Shown here one piece after another: positions 35,274-47,584 of a stretch of 64,000 bases of DNA (within the stretch, counting starts at the first letter, position 1; every line of letters begins with the position of its first letter). A program made the position numbers and the translations under genes. Under the pieces are notes generated by a model. That model was not told the DNA's origin. It searched no databases and was given only the letters and a program-made list of their open reading frames with translations. The stretch is from Rhizophagus clarus (Eukaryota; Glomeromycota; Glomeromycetes; Glomerales; Glomeraceae), in assembly GCA_015698045.1 (NCBI GenBank), contig BLAL01000088.1:215924-279923 (forward strand). The letters run 5' to 3'.

Positions 35274-38200
35274 ATGCAAATGGATAGCAGAATCCCTGAC
35301 GTGATACCAGAAACTACAACTGAGTATGACAATAGTAATGATTTGTGCAAATTTATTCCTGGACTTTATCGTTTGCTGGATTTGTGCAAAGATGAAGGTT
35401 CTAATGGACTCGGTAAAGAATCTAGTTTGAAGCTTTTATTATTATGCTGAGAAATATTATAATATCAATTTTAATTAACCTTTTGATTTAAAATAATCAA
35501 AAACTTTTAGTTGACAAGATAATTATATCTCAACAAGATGTTAAACGTCTTTGCAATAAGATCATGCCAAATAGTTTCAAGTCCATCTCGAAGATAAATT
35601 ACGAAAAATTGAACTCACGATCAATCCGACTTGTTGGATGCTACGGTCGCAACGAACTAATTGCAAAGTTTTTATTCATTAAGAATATTATTAATCAGAA
35701 AAAGTAAGATTGTTTTCCCTTTAAATATTGTTTCTGATCATTTTTTTTAAATAGTTCTAAAAAAATGAATAAAAATGTTTCATTAGTTATGAATCAATGA
35801 TTTTACGTTCATCATCTGCTGACACTTCCTCACGTGACTATACACCATCACTCCGACCAGGAATTTATCTTCAACAAGTTGATAAGACAAAAAATGTGAA
35901 CCCTCTTTTTTTAGTTATACATTGGAGCGAAGATGGTTGTTATGATGATACTGCATCTTCATATAGAAAGAAGAATATGACAAATCTACATCGGTAATTA
36001 TTTGGTTTATAACCTATTAAGTTACAATTGCTTATTTATCATCTAATTTTTATCTTTTTCAGATATCTTACAAAATTGACTGATCATCAAATATGTTTAA
36101 TGAGTGAACGTGATCTTGAAAGCATAGATTGGCAAATAGCCCCAAATGAAGGCAGCGATGACGAAAGTGATGATGATGGGGAAGGTGGTGTATGTTATGA
36201 TTTTGAAGTAAAAAAAAGTCAAGAGCAAAAGGAGGATTTTGAAATCTCCCCTGGATTTCAAGTAAGTTAGATGTGTATAATTCAACCTATTTTGATAGAT
36301 AGATATATGATGTTTCAAGTACAATTTATATTTATATTGACTGAAATCACCCAACTCTTCATAAGATTATTATATCAGGATTGGTATCATGTCAAGCTCA
36401 AAAAAGTTATTTCACTAATATTCCATCGGATTCATCGGTTGTCGAATCCGTTTCGAATCAAACCTTCTTTACACGTGAAATACTTCCTGAAACCAAGATT
36501 GCTGAAAGCGGCACAATACCATTTAAATCAACCTCAGAATTTCGCGAATATTTCAGAAGCAAACTAGAAACTCAAAAATGTGCTCTAAGATTAGACACCA
36601 ACTTAATAATGTCAAAACTTGAAGCAATTGTTAAAGATGGTTTAGACTTGAAAGAGATTCTTCAACCGTATTATGACGCTTTGATTAAACTTGAAAATGA
36701 GAAGACTATATCTAAAGAGCAAATAATTAAGCAAGATGCCTTACTTATAGAGAAGCTTGCATGGAAATGTCTTAGATTCAATTATGGGTAAATAATTCTT
36801 TAATTTTCTTTTATATTACAATAAACTATACTAAAAATGTGTTGATTTTAAGTGAATTTGAGGGCTCCCTGCGTGATGATGATAATAAAGGTAAGGTTTT
36901 CATGGGAGCATGACATTTAAAAAATTTTATCTGACTCTATTTAAATCTATTATTATAAAGATGCCATAGAAGAAGATGGTCAGTAAATATTGATGTTTAT
37001 TATTCAGCTGCTATATACAGGCCCAACCCAATTTTAATTTAAATACCATTTCCTTTTCTAGAAATTCAATATATTCAGGATAAATATCCTAAAATTACAT
37101 CAAAATTGGAAGATATTATCAATTATATTGAATATACGCCATGGGTAAACCTTAAGAGACGGTTTATTTTTGCAAGAAATTTCTGTGAAAAAAATGCTGA
37201 AAAAAATGCTGAAAATAAAACTCATGAAGCTTTGCTGGATCAGAAAAAACTTTTTTTAGAAATCTTTTTTGATAAAGAGGAAGTTCTTCGTAATCTTGTC
37301 GAAAAGTATAAGACCTCAAATTGGTGGATATCACCTATTCATTTTATTGTTCAAAAGATTAAGGATGAGGCCTCTGATATTCCTGACAGTAAATTTGTTG
37401 AATATACTCTTCAAGATGATACAATTGCTAATGCATTTTATGATGTATATGTTAATTGGCGAAAAGAGTGTTTTCCAGACAAAGTCAAGGGAATTTTATC
37501 AAATTCTTCAGTGTTTAATATACAACCTTCACGGAAATTAGATCTTGAGTTTGACTATAAGAAACGTGAACTTGAAATTTGCGAAAAAACTCGTATTTGT
37601 TCTGAAATTAAAGATATGTATCCTGAAGGAGAACTTTTAATAGTAAAAGATATTGAAATAAAAGGTAAATTGTCCTTTATTTTTTCTCAATACACACACA
37701 AAGATCTCAAAGGAAAAATTTCGCATTTGAAGTTCCTTATAGTACGTATTTGGGCAAAACATCATATCGACTTTATAGAGAAACTGAAGCCATACGTTCA
37801 GCCCGGTTAAAATTTACCATATATGAAACAAAAATTAGCCAAGAAGATTCTTTGGAATTAGAAAAAGATGAATCCTTTATACCTACACCTTTATTACACG
37901 GTTTTGGTCGAAATCCGGGTGTTTCTTTTGAAATTGATCCTGAAAAATATGATTTCATGTTTGTATCTTTTCTCATTAAATCATATTTACTATACAATAT
38001 TTGACAAATGTACAAATTAAATTGTTCCTATTTTCTCACAGCAACATATCACAATTTGATAAAAAATTTCTTGTGATCTTATGGAACAAAGAGAGCAATA
38101 AAATGGAATTTTATTTTGATACATTGAGACGTTTGCCTAAGATGATTGAGCAACAAATGGCAATCAAGAAATTAAATCCTGGACCTAGTTCGAAAATTGC

Positions 38201-41200
38201 TATTAACGATTCAAAGGGTTTAATTGCAATTTATAGTCCTGAAAAAGCTATGGTTTGTTATTATCTTTATATAATTATATGTAGTTATATTATGATCAAA
38301 ATTTAACCCTTCTTTCTTTTATTATTTAAGCTTAATGTTCTAGGTTTTGATGATGAACAAACAAATCTTAATTTGCGATATAGGAATATTCAACTTTTGC
38401 AATATTATAATGACACTGTTCCCGAAATAGCTCATTTTCTTTTCATAAAAAATACAGAAGATATTTGTTTTGTTGAATACACTGGTAGAGCAAAGATATA
38501 CAGTTTAATTAATGATAGCTTCCGTCCTGGGATTGCAGATTTCCCACCTTCAGCTACTAAGATCTTGAGCACCCCAGATGGTGCCTGCATTGTGGCTTTT
38601 ACCGCAGAACAAGAAGAAACCGAGGATATTGAAATGCCAGACGCATCCATCTCAGACAGCGAGAATGAGGGTACAAGCAATGAAGAGCTTCGTGACAATA
38701 CTGAAGAGGATGAAGAAAACGCATCAGAAAAAATAGACAATTCGAATTCTGACACCAACAATCTTAATAAAGAAGAGCCAAAAAAATCCGGATCAGATTT
38801 TGTTAACGCACATATTTATTTCGTCGAAGGCTTCAGCCAGAATGCTAAAAAAGTTATTGTAGTACCTTTTACAAAATCATCAATAGAGAACTTTCAATTT
38901 TCAGTCATTGATAAACGTCAAATTCATTTGATCACTCTATACAAACAAGAATTATTTCAATCATTAATGGTAAAAATAACTCATGCCAAAACTCAATACC
39001 GTTTCGAGCGACAGTCACAACATATGTCTTTAGGTCAAGTTAAAATCGAAACTAATAAATCATTAACAATTTTGGGAAAGGATACTATGTTCAATCGTGA
39101 TTTCCGTGTTGGTGATTATTTAATTATTGGAGATGAGAAACGGCAAGTATCCGAAATTATTTATGATAATGTATTGAAGATTGTTAAGCCAAGCTTTGAT
39201 CACATTAATGTTGGACAGTGGTTAAGTTTTGAGATTGAGCAAAGGAATACCAATAATGGTCTTATTGATGCTTACGCCATGGTCTTTACAAAGTATGCAA
39301 CAACAACTCCTATCGGCCAAATTGATAACCCTTTAAAAGCAACTTTTGCGGCTGATATATCTGAGAACCCTGAAGTTGCAAATTATGAAACAAAAATTCA
39401 AAAGTATGTTACCAAAATGTTTGAAAAAGTTAAAAAAGAAACCAAAAAACCTTCTGGTCATTTGAAACATTTCAAAGCTGAATATACAATTTTTGAGAAT
39501 CTTATCTTAAATGAAGAAAGCACCGAGTATCGATTTGGAGAGTAAATATTATGAATTCTATTATGTTTTTTATATTTGAAAACGACCATGTTTTTTTTTC
39601 TAATTCAGATATTAATTTATTAGGTGGATTATCCAGCTTTTCTGTTTAATTCCAATTCAAATTGCTATTGCCCGTGATAATGAATTTGTACCTTTACAAG
39701 ATGGAGTGTTCTCACCTGAAATCGATCAACCTACCTTTGATGAAGGATATGGGTTAATTGGGAGTGTAAGCAAAGCTATATCTTTTGGGTGGTATGAAGC
39801 TATTTTCGAACATTATGCAGACCTAGAAGTTAAAGTGATATCTTCTATGGGCGAACAATCATGTGGCAAGTAAAATAATATAATTCTGTATATGAGTTTT
39901 CTAGCAATATTCCTAATTGACCGTATTTCATTAATAAAGGCAAGAGTTATTTGCTTAACCATTGTGTTGGATCTACCTTTGATGGATCTGCTATGGTAAA
40001 CAAACCATTTTTAAATCATTTTAACATTTAAGCTAATTTAAACTGATTAACAATTAATTGTCCATCATCTAGCGATGCACAGAAGGAGTATGGATGTCAG
40101 TAGGTACGAATATATAAGACATAACAATTTTTTCATTACTCTCACTATAAATATTTAATATTATATTCATTTGATCGAAAGTGAAAACAAACGATATTCT
40201 TTATGTTGCCTTGGATTTTGAAGGTAATACAATTATCTTCATCATTATATTTGCAAATCTCTTATTAAACTTGATTATTTTACGTTAAATGTTGCAGGCT
40301 TAGCAAGTATTGAGAGAACTCCGCAAGAAGAGACTTTCATGCAGCTTCTCAACGCTGCCTTATCAAATCTTGTACTATTTAAAAGTCAATTCGCTGTTAG
40401 CCGGGACATTTCTTCAATGTTTCAACGTTTTCAAGATGGCACAAATTACTTTGGTGATGATCCGGATATATTTCAAGTAAATATCTGTCTCCAAGTTGTC
40501 AATAATAATTACCCGCTACTCATTCACTTTGTATTCACATATTTCTTAGGCTCGATTTTGTATCATTATTAAAGATGTGGCTAAAACTGATCGAGAAGAT
40601 ATCGTCGCTGAATTTCAATCTAAATTCTCTAAAATTGTGGATCGGGTACGGAACTCAGATATTTTATATTCTTTCAGAAAAAACCAGTGAACACAAATTA
40701 ATTGGCTAATTTTGGAATTTAGGAAGAGGAGGATAACTTTATTACCAAATTGTACCGTAATAAAATGAGCATTGTTCCTTGGCCAGTGTTTAATGAAGCC
40801 GCATTTTATACGACCTTTAAGCAATTGAAGGTTAAATTGGATACCCAAGATTCTAAGTATAAGAATGCCAGAGCTTTTATTGAAAAAATTAAGGTAAAGA
40901 TGCGATAATAATTTATCTTAATTACATTTATAAATTATAATTATTTAATATTAAATTCGATGATGCTAGGTCTTGATGACTAAGTTAAAGTTAGTAAATT
41001 TTTTTTACCGGTATCATTTTTTTTTATTTAAGATCCTAATTACATGTTTATTTTCACAGAGTGTGTGATTGGGGTAGTATCCAAGCAACTTTGGTCACAA
41101 TGCGCGCATTAGAAATCAAGAAATTCCTCAATAACGTCATTTCTTATGGTTACGAGCAAAAAGATGATGATCCTTTTTCTGACTATGAAGCTTCATCGGA

Positions 41201-44200
41201 AAATGCGAGTACTAATATTGATGGAATTAAGCATCTTCGGGTGATTATTATTTATGATACTTTTACTTATAGCCAGGATTGTAAGTTATAATTTCATGTT
41301 TGGAATCAAATAGGGGCGTGATGACGGAACTTTAATACCTGATGATGTAATATCTCTCTCGGAGATCTTTGATGATATCAATGAATCAGTTAAATTGATG
41401 CCTGATACTGGACTTGTATTACTAAAGAATGGAGATGATTTTGTCAAACTTTCAAGTGGTAAAGTAGAATTTGGTATTACAAAACAAAAGTTTAATTTGA
41501 ATTATTTGCAATTCATGAAGTTTTTTTTAATAGATTTGAAGAATTATTTTGAGGAAAATGTCCATATTCGAGGAGAAATACCAGATAGCCAATGGATTGA
41601 AAAATATGATAAGTTTTTAAAGTTCATTATAAAGAGGCGCATTGATCGTGCCCAACAATGGTTCAACAAAAACATCTCGAGATTTCCTAATGATCATAAC
41701 GAGATCAAGATTACTCGTTATGCACTTGAGCAAGAGATAACCAAGCTAGACTTATTCTGGAATATTTGCCGACTCCAATGTAACGGCTGTGGCATGGCAT
41801 GTCTCAAGACAAGTCGTCATGATGATAACGAAAAAGATACGGGACATGATTGTCTAACAGATCACTTATGTCATTTCCGTTGCTGCTTTGAAGAAGCTCA
41901 TACCACTGGCACTTTACCGGAATGCTCACAATTCGCTGGTCACGAAGGAAGGCATGCTTGTGCTCAAAACCATGGTTGTGGGGAGCCTTGTATTTATTCG
42001 GGAAAACGAAATTGTCAAACCCGTTGTGCCAAAGAGGCGGGACATGAAAAAACTCTTGGGAGCGAAACTCATTTATGTGAGGCCAGCCGTCATTATTGTG
42101 GCGCACCATGCTCGTTAAAAGTAAACTTGCCGGGTGGTTCCTATGAATGCCGAAATAAGTGTATAGTAAGTATATAAATATTAAATATTTTTATTTGCCT
42201 GTTTTTTCAATATTAAATTTTTTTTTATACAATTTGAAGATTCCTTGTGAAGATGATCATACTGTTCATAAATGTCAAAACGAGGTATGCCCGATTGAAT
42301 GCCCGCTCGAAGGGTGTCAACGAAGATGCGAAAGCGAAGAACATTTTCATGCTTTTGAGAAAGATGTGCAACATTTTTGCGGGTAAATAAATTCCATATT
42401 GTTTAAGGCTTGAATGTAAATAGTTTATTAATTACAAAATTTTAGAAACGAACATCAATGCCCAAAAGAATGTGAAGTAAGTGGGATCTGCAAAATTGTA
42501 ACTGAACCCACTGCGATAGTTAAAGAACAAGCTGAATATGTTAACAAATTCGGCAGCTTTATGTTTACAAAGGTAATATTTTATGAAAATTAATTATATA
42601 AATCTTCATAAATTAATTTCTTTTAAATTTATAGTATTCTCAAACATTTCAAAGACTTCAATGCTGTAAAAAAATCCCTCCTTATAAATTTGATCATGAA
42701 GGCAAGCATGTTCACGAAGAAAAGAAAGCTCATGAATGTAATGCATTATGTCCTGATGATGAGGGTGAACATGTTAAAGAAGAAAATGACAAACAAAATT
42801 TTCATTATTGTGATGTCAAGTGCCCGAATTGTGCTTACTATGTAAGTAACCTTCATTATAACCATTTTAACAGTTGAATACGATGATATGAGCAAAAATA
42901 ACATCTTTTGTTTTCAGTGCACACTGCCTTATGATCACGGTAAAATGCATAATACTGAACATTGTAAGTGATAAAATTATTTCAAAAAAAGACGCAATTC
43001 ATAAGAAGTTCTAACAACTTTTGTTTTAATAGCCACTGTCCATGGAAATATGCTTTTGACTACCTTTACATGTGAAGAGGAGGAGTTCGAATTTGAAGGT
43101 CCAATTTAAATTCATATAGATTTCATTACATATGAAATAATAATGTATTTAATATTAATTCGTCGTATCTTATCATTATAGGACATCGTTTGAATGTGGG
43201 AGATCGTGGTGATTTTGTTCTTTGTCACAAAGTAGGTGTATCAATTTTTAATGATTGCATGTTTATAAACATAATTTATTAATCTAATTAATTTGTTTTT
43301 TTTTTTTAGCTATGTGAAAATATGGGTCGTCATCGTCATATTGATTTTTGTAAAGATCCTGGTGTCTGTGAGAGTGTGGGAGGATCTCGAAAGGAAGGAA
43401 TATTAGAGCATATAAAAGGTAAGGGTAAATTATAATTATTTTGACAAGATTTCGACATGATTTTGATTTTTGAATTTTTTTAATACCAGCACATATCAGT
43501 CCTCAGCCAAACCGAAAAAAAGATTATATATCTCATCGTGTCTTTTGGGAGCGAACAATGTTTCAAGGTATTATTATACAAGATCAAATTTTTCTTATTG
43601 ACTCAATAAATATGTTTAACTTCTATCCTTAGATCCTTATTCGAAAGAGGACCGTGAAAATTTCAAGAAGTGTGATCATGAATGCTCGGATGAGAAACAC
43701 CATGGTGTGGATGAAATAACTGGCAAAGAACCTACCAAATCCTATTGTACTCAAGAAATTTTTCATGCTCCAGTTGATCCAAAAACATTTTCACTTGGGA
43801 AGACCGGTTACATATCAACTGATGGCCATCATTTTACTTGTGAAAATCCAACAACAAATGTTGGTAATTTCCATATTGTTTTTGTTGTTGATAGAAGTGG
43901 TTCTATGAATTGTGGTGATTGTGTGCCAATTTGTTCAAGTACAGCTACTTCAAGATTAAAATTGACACATAATAATCGACTTGGAGCTGTATATGATGCA
44001 GCTTACACCTTTATTGAAACCCGTCGTTCTTCACGAAAGGTAACGCCATCTGGGCAGATGGCTGTAGATCGAGATACTGTATCTATGGTTCTTTTTGATT
44101 ATAATGCTTTGGTTGCTTTTGAGAATGAAAGTTTGTCAAACCCCGAACAATTACTAACAAAGATGATTGCATATACTCCTACTGGTGATAATTATTATCA

Positions 44201-44720
44201 CGAGGGTATTAAAAAAGCTTCAGAAATTATTGACAAATATTATGATGCTTCAAAGTAAGTTCTTGAATTCATGTTTGCTTAAATTCTTGTTTTAAACAAT
44301 TATTATAATAATATTATAATAGGACAAACGTAATCATATTTTTATCGGATGGTGAATATCATGCTCCGGAACCTGAATTACGTAGTCTTTGTCAAAGAGA
44401 AGCAAATAGAGGGTAATATTTTTAAGTTCCTATTTTAGAATCAACTTTAGAATTATTTGACTACTAAGTATTTTTTCTAAACTAGATCGCCAATCTACCT
44501 GTATACTATAATGTTTACCGGAGGTACTGGATATTCATATTATGGTCAATCACTTCAAACGATGGTTGATATTGTTAGTGAATACCTCCCCAAGACGAAT
44601 GATAAAGACTCACTAAAATGTCAGTATGTTCTTGCAATTGATCAGATAAAGTTGACTGAACATTTTACCAAGGTGGCTGAAAGTTTACGAAAACATCGCC
44701 CAATGTTGATGCGTAAATAG
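35274..44720 (+). CDS. Giant multidomain protein: GBP/VLIG-type GTPase + Cys/His-rich region + VWA domain
   Basis: About 2,390 codons. Exons: 35274-35412, 35511-35703, 35787-35993, 36063-36261, 36366-36787, 36853-36890, 36961-36978, 37062-37958, 38042-38252, 38331-39541, 39624-39865, 39940-39995, 40073-40103, 40182-40223, 40298-40476, 40550-40645, 40723-40893, 40970-40989, 41060-41240, 41314-42165, 42240-42382, 42446-42572, 42635-42841, 42918-42963, 43033-43098, 43182-43231, 43310-43418, 43490-43567, 43633-44254, 44323-44412, 44486-44720. All phases agree except one missing base in the A-run 37714-37718. Residues 1-1180: no known domain, acidic tract near 900. About 1180-1450: large GTPase with P-loop GEQSCGKS, RCTEGVWMS and LDFEGL, the pattern of guanylate-binding/very-large inducible GTPases. 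About 1670-2010: repeated HxC...HxCGxPC modules, probably zinc-binding. About 2155-2392: VWA domain with full MIDAS (DRSGS, TPTGD, LSDGE). Likely a GTP-driven oligomerising scaffold; function unknown. ATG 35274 is the first safe start; the frame is open to 35199, so an upstream exon is possible. Confidence 0.85.
39866..39939 (+). other. GC-AG intron inside the P-loop codon
   Basis: Exon 11 ends TCATGTG; the intron starts GCAAGT and ends AAG, and only this junction keeps GGC AAG AGT (Gly-Lys-Ser of the P-loop) intact. GCAAGT is the usual donor form of the rare GC-AG class. Seventy-four bases long. Confidence 0.7.
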
Positions 44721-46188
44721 AAATAGTAACATACTTGTAGTTTAATTTAAATTGACTTTATTAAGTAGTTTTTGTAATTACTTTTATTTAAGAGATCCAA
44801 TTCAGATCTCTTGCCCAACTGATCCTTGTTTTCTTCTAATCTCTTAACTTTTAGCCATCAAAACTAAATGCAAATAACGTCAATAACTTACATTGTTGTT
44901 CTTGCTCAAAATATGCCAATTTGTTATTAAGAGCTAAATAATAAATATTGATATATGATAATTATATTTAAAGAAATAAAAGATTTAACATGAATAATAA
45001 TGTATAACTCACAGGAAATATCTTTTAATCTACTATTTTCGAAGAAGATTACTTTTGCAACGAATCTCATTAGTTCAGTTAATCATAATTTACTTAAACA
45101 AATAACCAAAAAAAAAAAAAAAAAATTACTTAAACAAATAACATTACTCACGAATATCATCTTTAGATTTAAAACGCATTCAATTCATTATTTCTAATGT
45201 TAAAAAATATAGTTTGCCCGGCCAACGGCCAACGTAACCATATTCCTTTCTTCTGTACTCAAATTTATCAGTCATAATTTGTTCTTTATTTTTTTTTTCT
45301 CATCTTTAGGCACTTTACGAGATAAAATCTCTCGTCTTTCATCTTTATTATATTCAGAAGTAAAGTTTTCATATTTTTTTTAAATGGCATAATGTTGCTT
45401 TATTAGATACAAAATATTTGGGTTTAGATTAAAGAATATTTTCTTATACAAGAAATACATACTGCTTTTTTATTAACTTTAGGATTATCCAGTATACATA
45501 AATAAAAAATTCTGTTTAAAAATTGTATTTTTTTTATTTATTTTGGTTTATTAACTTCTAGTATATATAGTGAAAACTGAAAAAATTAAAATTGAGACAG
45601 AAAAATTGGAATATGAATATATGAAAAAGACATTAAAATCTTAAATTTATCTTGTATAAAACACTTACATAAAATAAAATGTTATTACTTATTTTTTTCT
45701 GAATTTAATAAACAAAATATGTTTATTAAGCCATCTTGGATATACATCTTCTAAAAGAATTATCATTAAGAAATATTTGTGCTGCAAAATAAATAGATCA
45801 TCAAATGATAATAATATTATCACTAATTTAAAAATAACATATTTTATCCTGTAGCACGTGATTTTTTTATAATAAATGATGGTTATAACTAGGGGATAGA
45901 TAAATATACGGGGGGGCCAACTCAAGATTACACAGACTGATCATCAATTTCCCAAACTGAAGTCATATATAAATTATTAATATTATTATATGATAATCAT
46001 ATATACGTAAAATATCAAGTGCTTCGATCTGTATAAAAATGAAATAATCGTAAGACAAGCAGATCATGCCATAAAAATACAATGCTCATCTACGCGTAAA
46101 GTGAATTTTATCGCTGTTGCACTTTTAGTTTTTAAGATAAACTTAATCAGCTACTTCATTTTAATAAAACCTTGAGATAAAGGTGGAA
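44721..46188. other. Intergenic
   Basis: 3' flank of the large GTPase-VWA gene, including a small hairpin AGAGATC...GATCTCT (44792-44811), then AT-rich sequence. A G7 run at 45911 is unusual for this region. No gene seen. Confidence 0.45.
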
Positions 46189-47534
46189 ATGGTGAGCAAA
46201 AATGAAAATATAGCTGTTAATATTTTTTTTAAAATAAAAATATTAATAATTCTTGTATAATTAGAGTAAAAGAAAGAGGTCTTTTGAAACTACCGAAAGT
46301 GAATCTATAAAACTACAAAAAAATGTTGAAGCATTACAAGAACTTATACATATTCGGCCAGACCTTAAAGGAAAAAAAGTATATTTTTTTCCAAGATTGA
46401 ATAAATATTTCGAAGGTATAATTTTCTATGATGCGAAAGAAAAAAAAGCCTATGTATATAGTGTTATTAATGATCTCAAATATGAAACATTTTCCCAATG
46501 GATGATTGGATTAAAAAACTGGGGATTATTTAAAGGTTATCAATCAGCTCTTGCAACTATTTTTTTGGAACCTAATCCTAATAGTCCACCAATTTCATCA
46601 ATTTTGCGTGTTAATTCAAATTCATACTGGAAAATACATACTTATATAAACATTCAAGATATTGTTTCTTTAGTTCAAAAAGAAAGTTTAGGGGAAGGAA
46701 AATTTGTGGGAATTATTATGCAAGAGATTAGTGAAGGTCTCGAACTTCACTTTTTTGATGAAAAGAAAAAATTAAAAAAAAAGATGATAATTTCTGCTCG
46801 AGGTATTTTTCTTAGTTATAAAGTTTGGGTACTTGATCAAGTATTACAAGAAATAGATCTTCCTTTTCCTGTTAGAGCGATGAAAAGAACTCTTGATGAA
46901 ATAAGCAACCTTATCCAATATATTGTTTCTTTAAAAATTTGTTACAGACAAAGTACTATTGGTATGTAATTACAATTAAATTATTGGTATATTAATATAT
47001 TTTTTTCTCATTTAAAATATTTGATTTTAGGATTTGAAAATGTAATTCAAATACGAGAAAATCAACTGGTTGGCAACAATAAAGAGCATTGTCCTTTTGC
47101 TTTTTTAGAAAATAAAAATCTTCCAAATGAAGCATACCGACATGTTGATTGTAAATTTATAATAAAAGATGGAAATATATGCGAAAATTGTCAAAAGATT
47201 TACAAAACAATGCAACAAATTCATAGGAGATTTTTAGCAGATGTAAATTCTACAAAAACCGTACATGTTTCTAAGGAAATTCTTATAGAAAAAATTGAAT
47301 GTCAAAAAAAGCTCATTAAAACAAAAAGTGTAACTATTGCAAATATAAGAAGTTGCTTGCAGAAAAAAATAGAAAAAGAAGAAGGGGAAATATCAGATGA
47401 AATATCAACAATTACTCATACTGTTATTAAAAGTATTGCAAATAAAAATATAGATATTTCAAATCTACATCCTATTTTTCAGGAACTTATTCGTATTCAA
47501 AGTGAAAATCCAAATGGAACAAGATACCATCCAA
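46189..47534 (+). CDS. Uncharacterised, probably transposon-derived gene, cut off by a satellite
   Basis: Exons: 46189-46191 (only the ATG, followed by donor GTGAGC), 46265-46961, 47031-47534; phases agree. The protein begins SKRKRSFE, a basic nuclear-type start, and contains a mixed alpha/beta first half (KVYFFPRLNKYFEGIIF; WKIHTYINIQDIV) and a second half with cysteines spaced as HCPF...DCKF...CENC, a possible zinc site, before a Lys/Glu-rich helix. The text ends HPIFQELIRIQ and PNGTRYHPM. The last codons overlap a good donor (CCAAT|GTAAGA); reading through gives TAA at 47537. Sequences ending in RYHPM usually continue into a transposase core in related fungal proteins (inference from memory), so the missing exons were probably lost or displaced by the satellite starting at 47585. 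Intact frame over 400 codons argues for recent activity. Confidence 0.6.
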
Positions 47535-47584
47535 TGTAAGATTTTAATTATTTTACTATTCTTTACAGAAACTTGGGGTTCTAA

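Noticed and set aside
36377..36380. Alternative acceptor TATATCAG for exon 5 of the large GTPase-VWA gene
   Set aside because: It puts the downstream exon out of phase with the donor at 36262; the acceptor at 36364-36365 keeps the frame.
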